In this document: positions 6,671-6,811 of the stretch, piece by piece
How the letters are laid out: every line of letters begins with the position of its first letter
How positions within the stretch are numbered: position 1 is the first letter of the stretch
From: Betaproteobacteria bacterium
GTDB lineage: Bacteria > Pseudomonadota > Gammaproteobacteria > Burkholderiales > SG8-39
DNA: 6,811 nucleotides
Direction of reading: 5' to 3'
NCBI GenBank assembly: GCA_011391295.1
Contig: JAABQT010000085.1
Location: 1-6,811 of the forward strand
Program-made: the position numbers and the translations under genes
Notes under the pieces: generated by a model
Told to the model about the DNA's origin: nothing
Databases searched by the model: none
Seen by the model: the letters and a program-made list of their open reading frames with translations, nothing else

Positions 6671-6811
6671 TCACTGCGCGGACGGGGCGCCGCGGTTGGG
6701 GATGTCGAGAAACTTCTCGGTCGGCAGCAATCCCCGGAAGCGGCCGTAGTCGCCCTCCACGCTGGCGTCGAGGATCACCGTGGCGCGCAGGAAGATAACC
6801 AACTCGGTCTT
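6671..6811 (-). CDS. mshL: MshL-type outer-membrane secretin, C-terminal 46 residues (5' part beyond right edge)
   Basis: An open frame enters from the right edge and ends at TGA (6673-6671). Its first residues, KTELVIFLRATVILDAS, match the last strand of the secretin family core (consensus TELVIFLRPTII), here with Ala where Pro is more usual. A short tail follows, VEGDYGRFRGLLPTEKF and then LDIPNRGAPSAQ. Secretins are the 12-15-mer outer-membrane gates through which pili or secreted proteins leave the cell. The call of secretin is firm from the strand motif; MshL, rather than PilQ or GspD, is inferred from the downstream MshN-, MshE- and MshG-like genes. The stop is separated from the next ATG by one base. 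Signal peptide, N domains and most of the barrel are outside the window. Confidence 0.78.
   Translation of the reverse strand, partial: KTELVIFLRATVILDASVEGDYGRFRGLLPTEKFLDIPNRGAPSAQ

Overview
The window is a compact, GC-rich stretch with seven genes, all on the minus strand and packed end to end. The only gap longer than about 25 bases is 49 nt (5292-5340). The protein families fit a type IV pilus / type II secretion-like machine of the MSHA (mannose-sensitive haemagglutinin) subtype. Base composition, GC-skewed codon use and the look of the proteins (TPR protein starting MSLLLEALKKAEKAK, exported protein with LGRLFFTPEQRAALD) suggest a betaproteobacterium (Burkholderiales, Rhodocyclales or Nitrosomonadales-like). 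That placement rests on recognition of sequence patterns, not on a search.

Layout in transcription order (right to left): (1) the last 46 codons of an MshL-type outer-membrane secretin, 6811-6671; (2) a 442-aa single-pass membrane protein with a Pro/Ala-rich periplasmic linker and C-terminal TPRs, in the MshN position, 6669-5341; (3) a 49-nt intercistronic gap with a short GC hairpin; (4) a 569-aa MshE/GspE assembly ATPase with an N-terminal MshEN-type (c-di-GMP receptor) domain, 5291-3582; (5) a 401-aa MshG/GspF/PilC inner-membrane platform protein, 3558-2353; (6) a 510-aa GspL-like protein combining a PilM-like cytoplasmic domain, one membrane helix and a PilN-like periplasmic domain, 2349-817; (7) a 202-aa MshJ/PilO-like bitopic protein, 820-212; (8) the start of an exported MshK-like protein, 215 to beyond the left edge.

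Together these form a nearly complete trans-envelope assembly machine. The ATPase (MshE) drives the platform (MshG). The GspL-like and PilO-like proteins form the inner-membrane alignment complex. The small exported MshK-like protein and the TPR protein probably connect to, or help assemble, the secretin. Stop/start overlaps (ATGA at 212-215 and 817-820) and 1-3 nt gaps (6670; 2350-2352) point to one transcript with translational coupling. No pilin, prepilin peptidase or retraction ATPase lies in the window, so the substrate pilins must be encoded elsewhere or beyond the edges.

This is a recognisable system, not an undescribed one. The points most worth a second look are the gene order (the I-J-K block follows L-N-E-G instead of preceding it, and no MshM-type ATPase sits between secretin and TPR protein), the non-canonical residues at both RLG positions of the MshEN domain, the PilM-PilN-like fusion without an obvious nucleotide-binding signature, and the in-frame TGA-C junction between mshG and the next gene. 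There is no stretch over 300 bases without a gene, and I see no RNA genes, mobile elements or CRISPR arrays.
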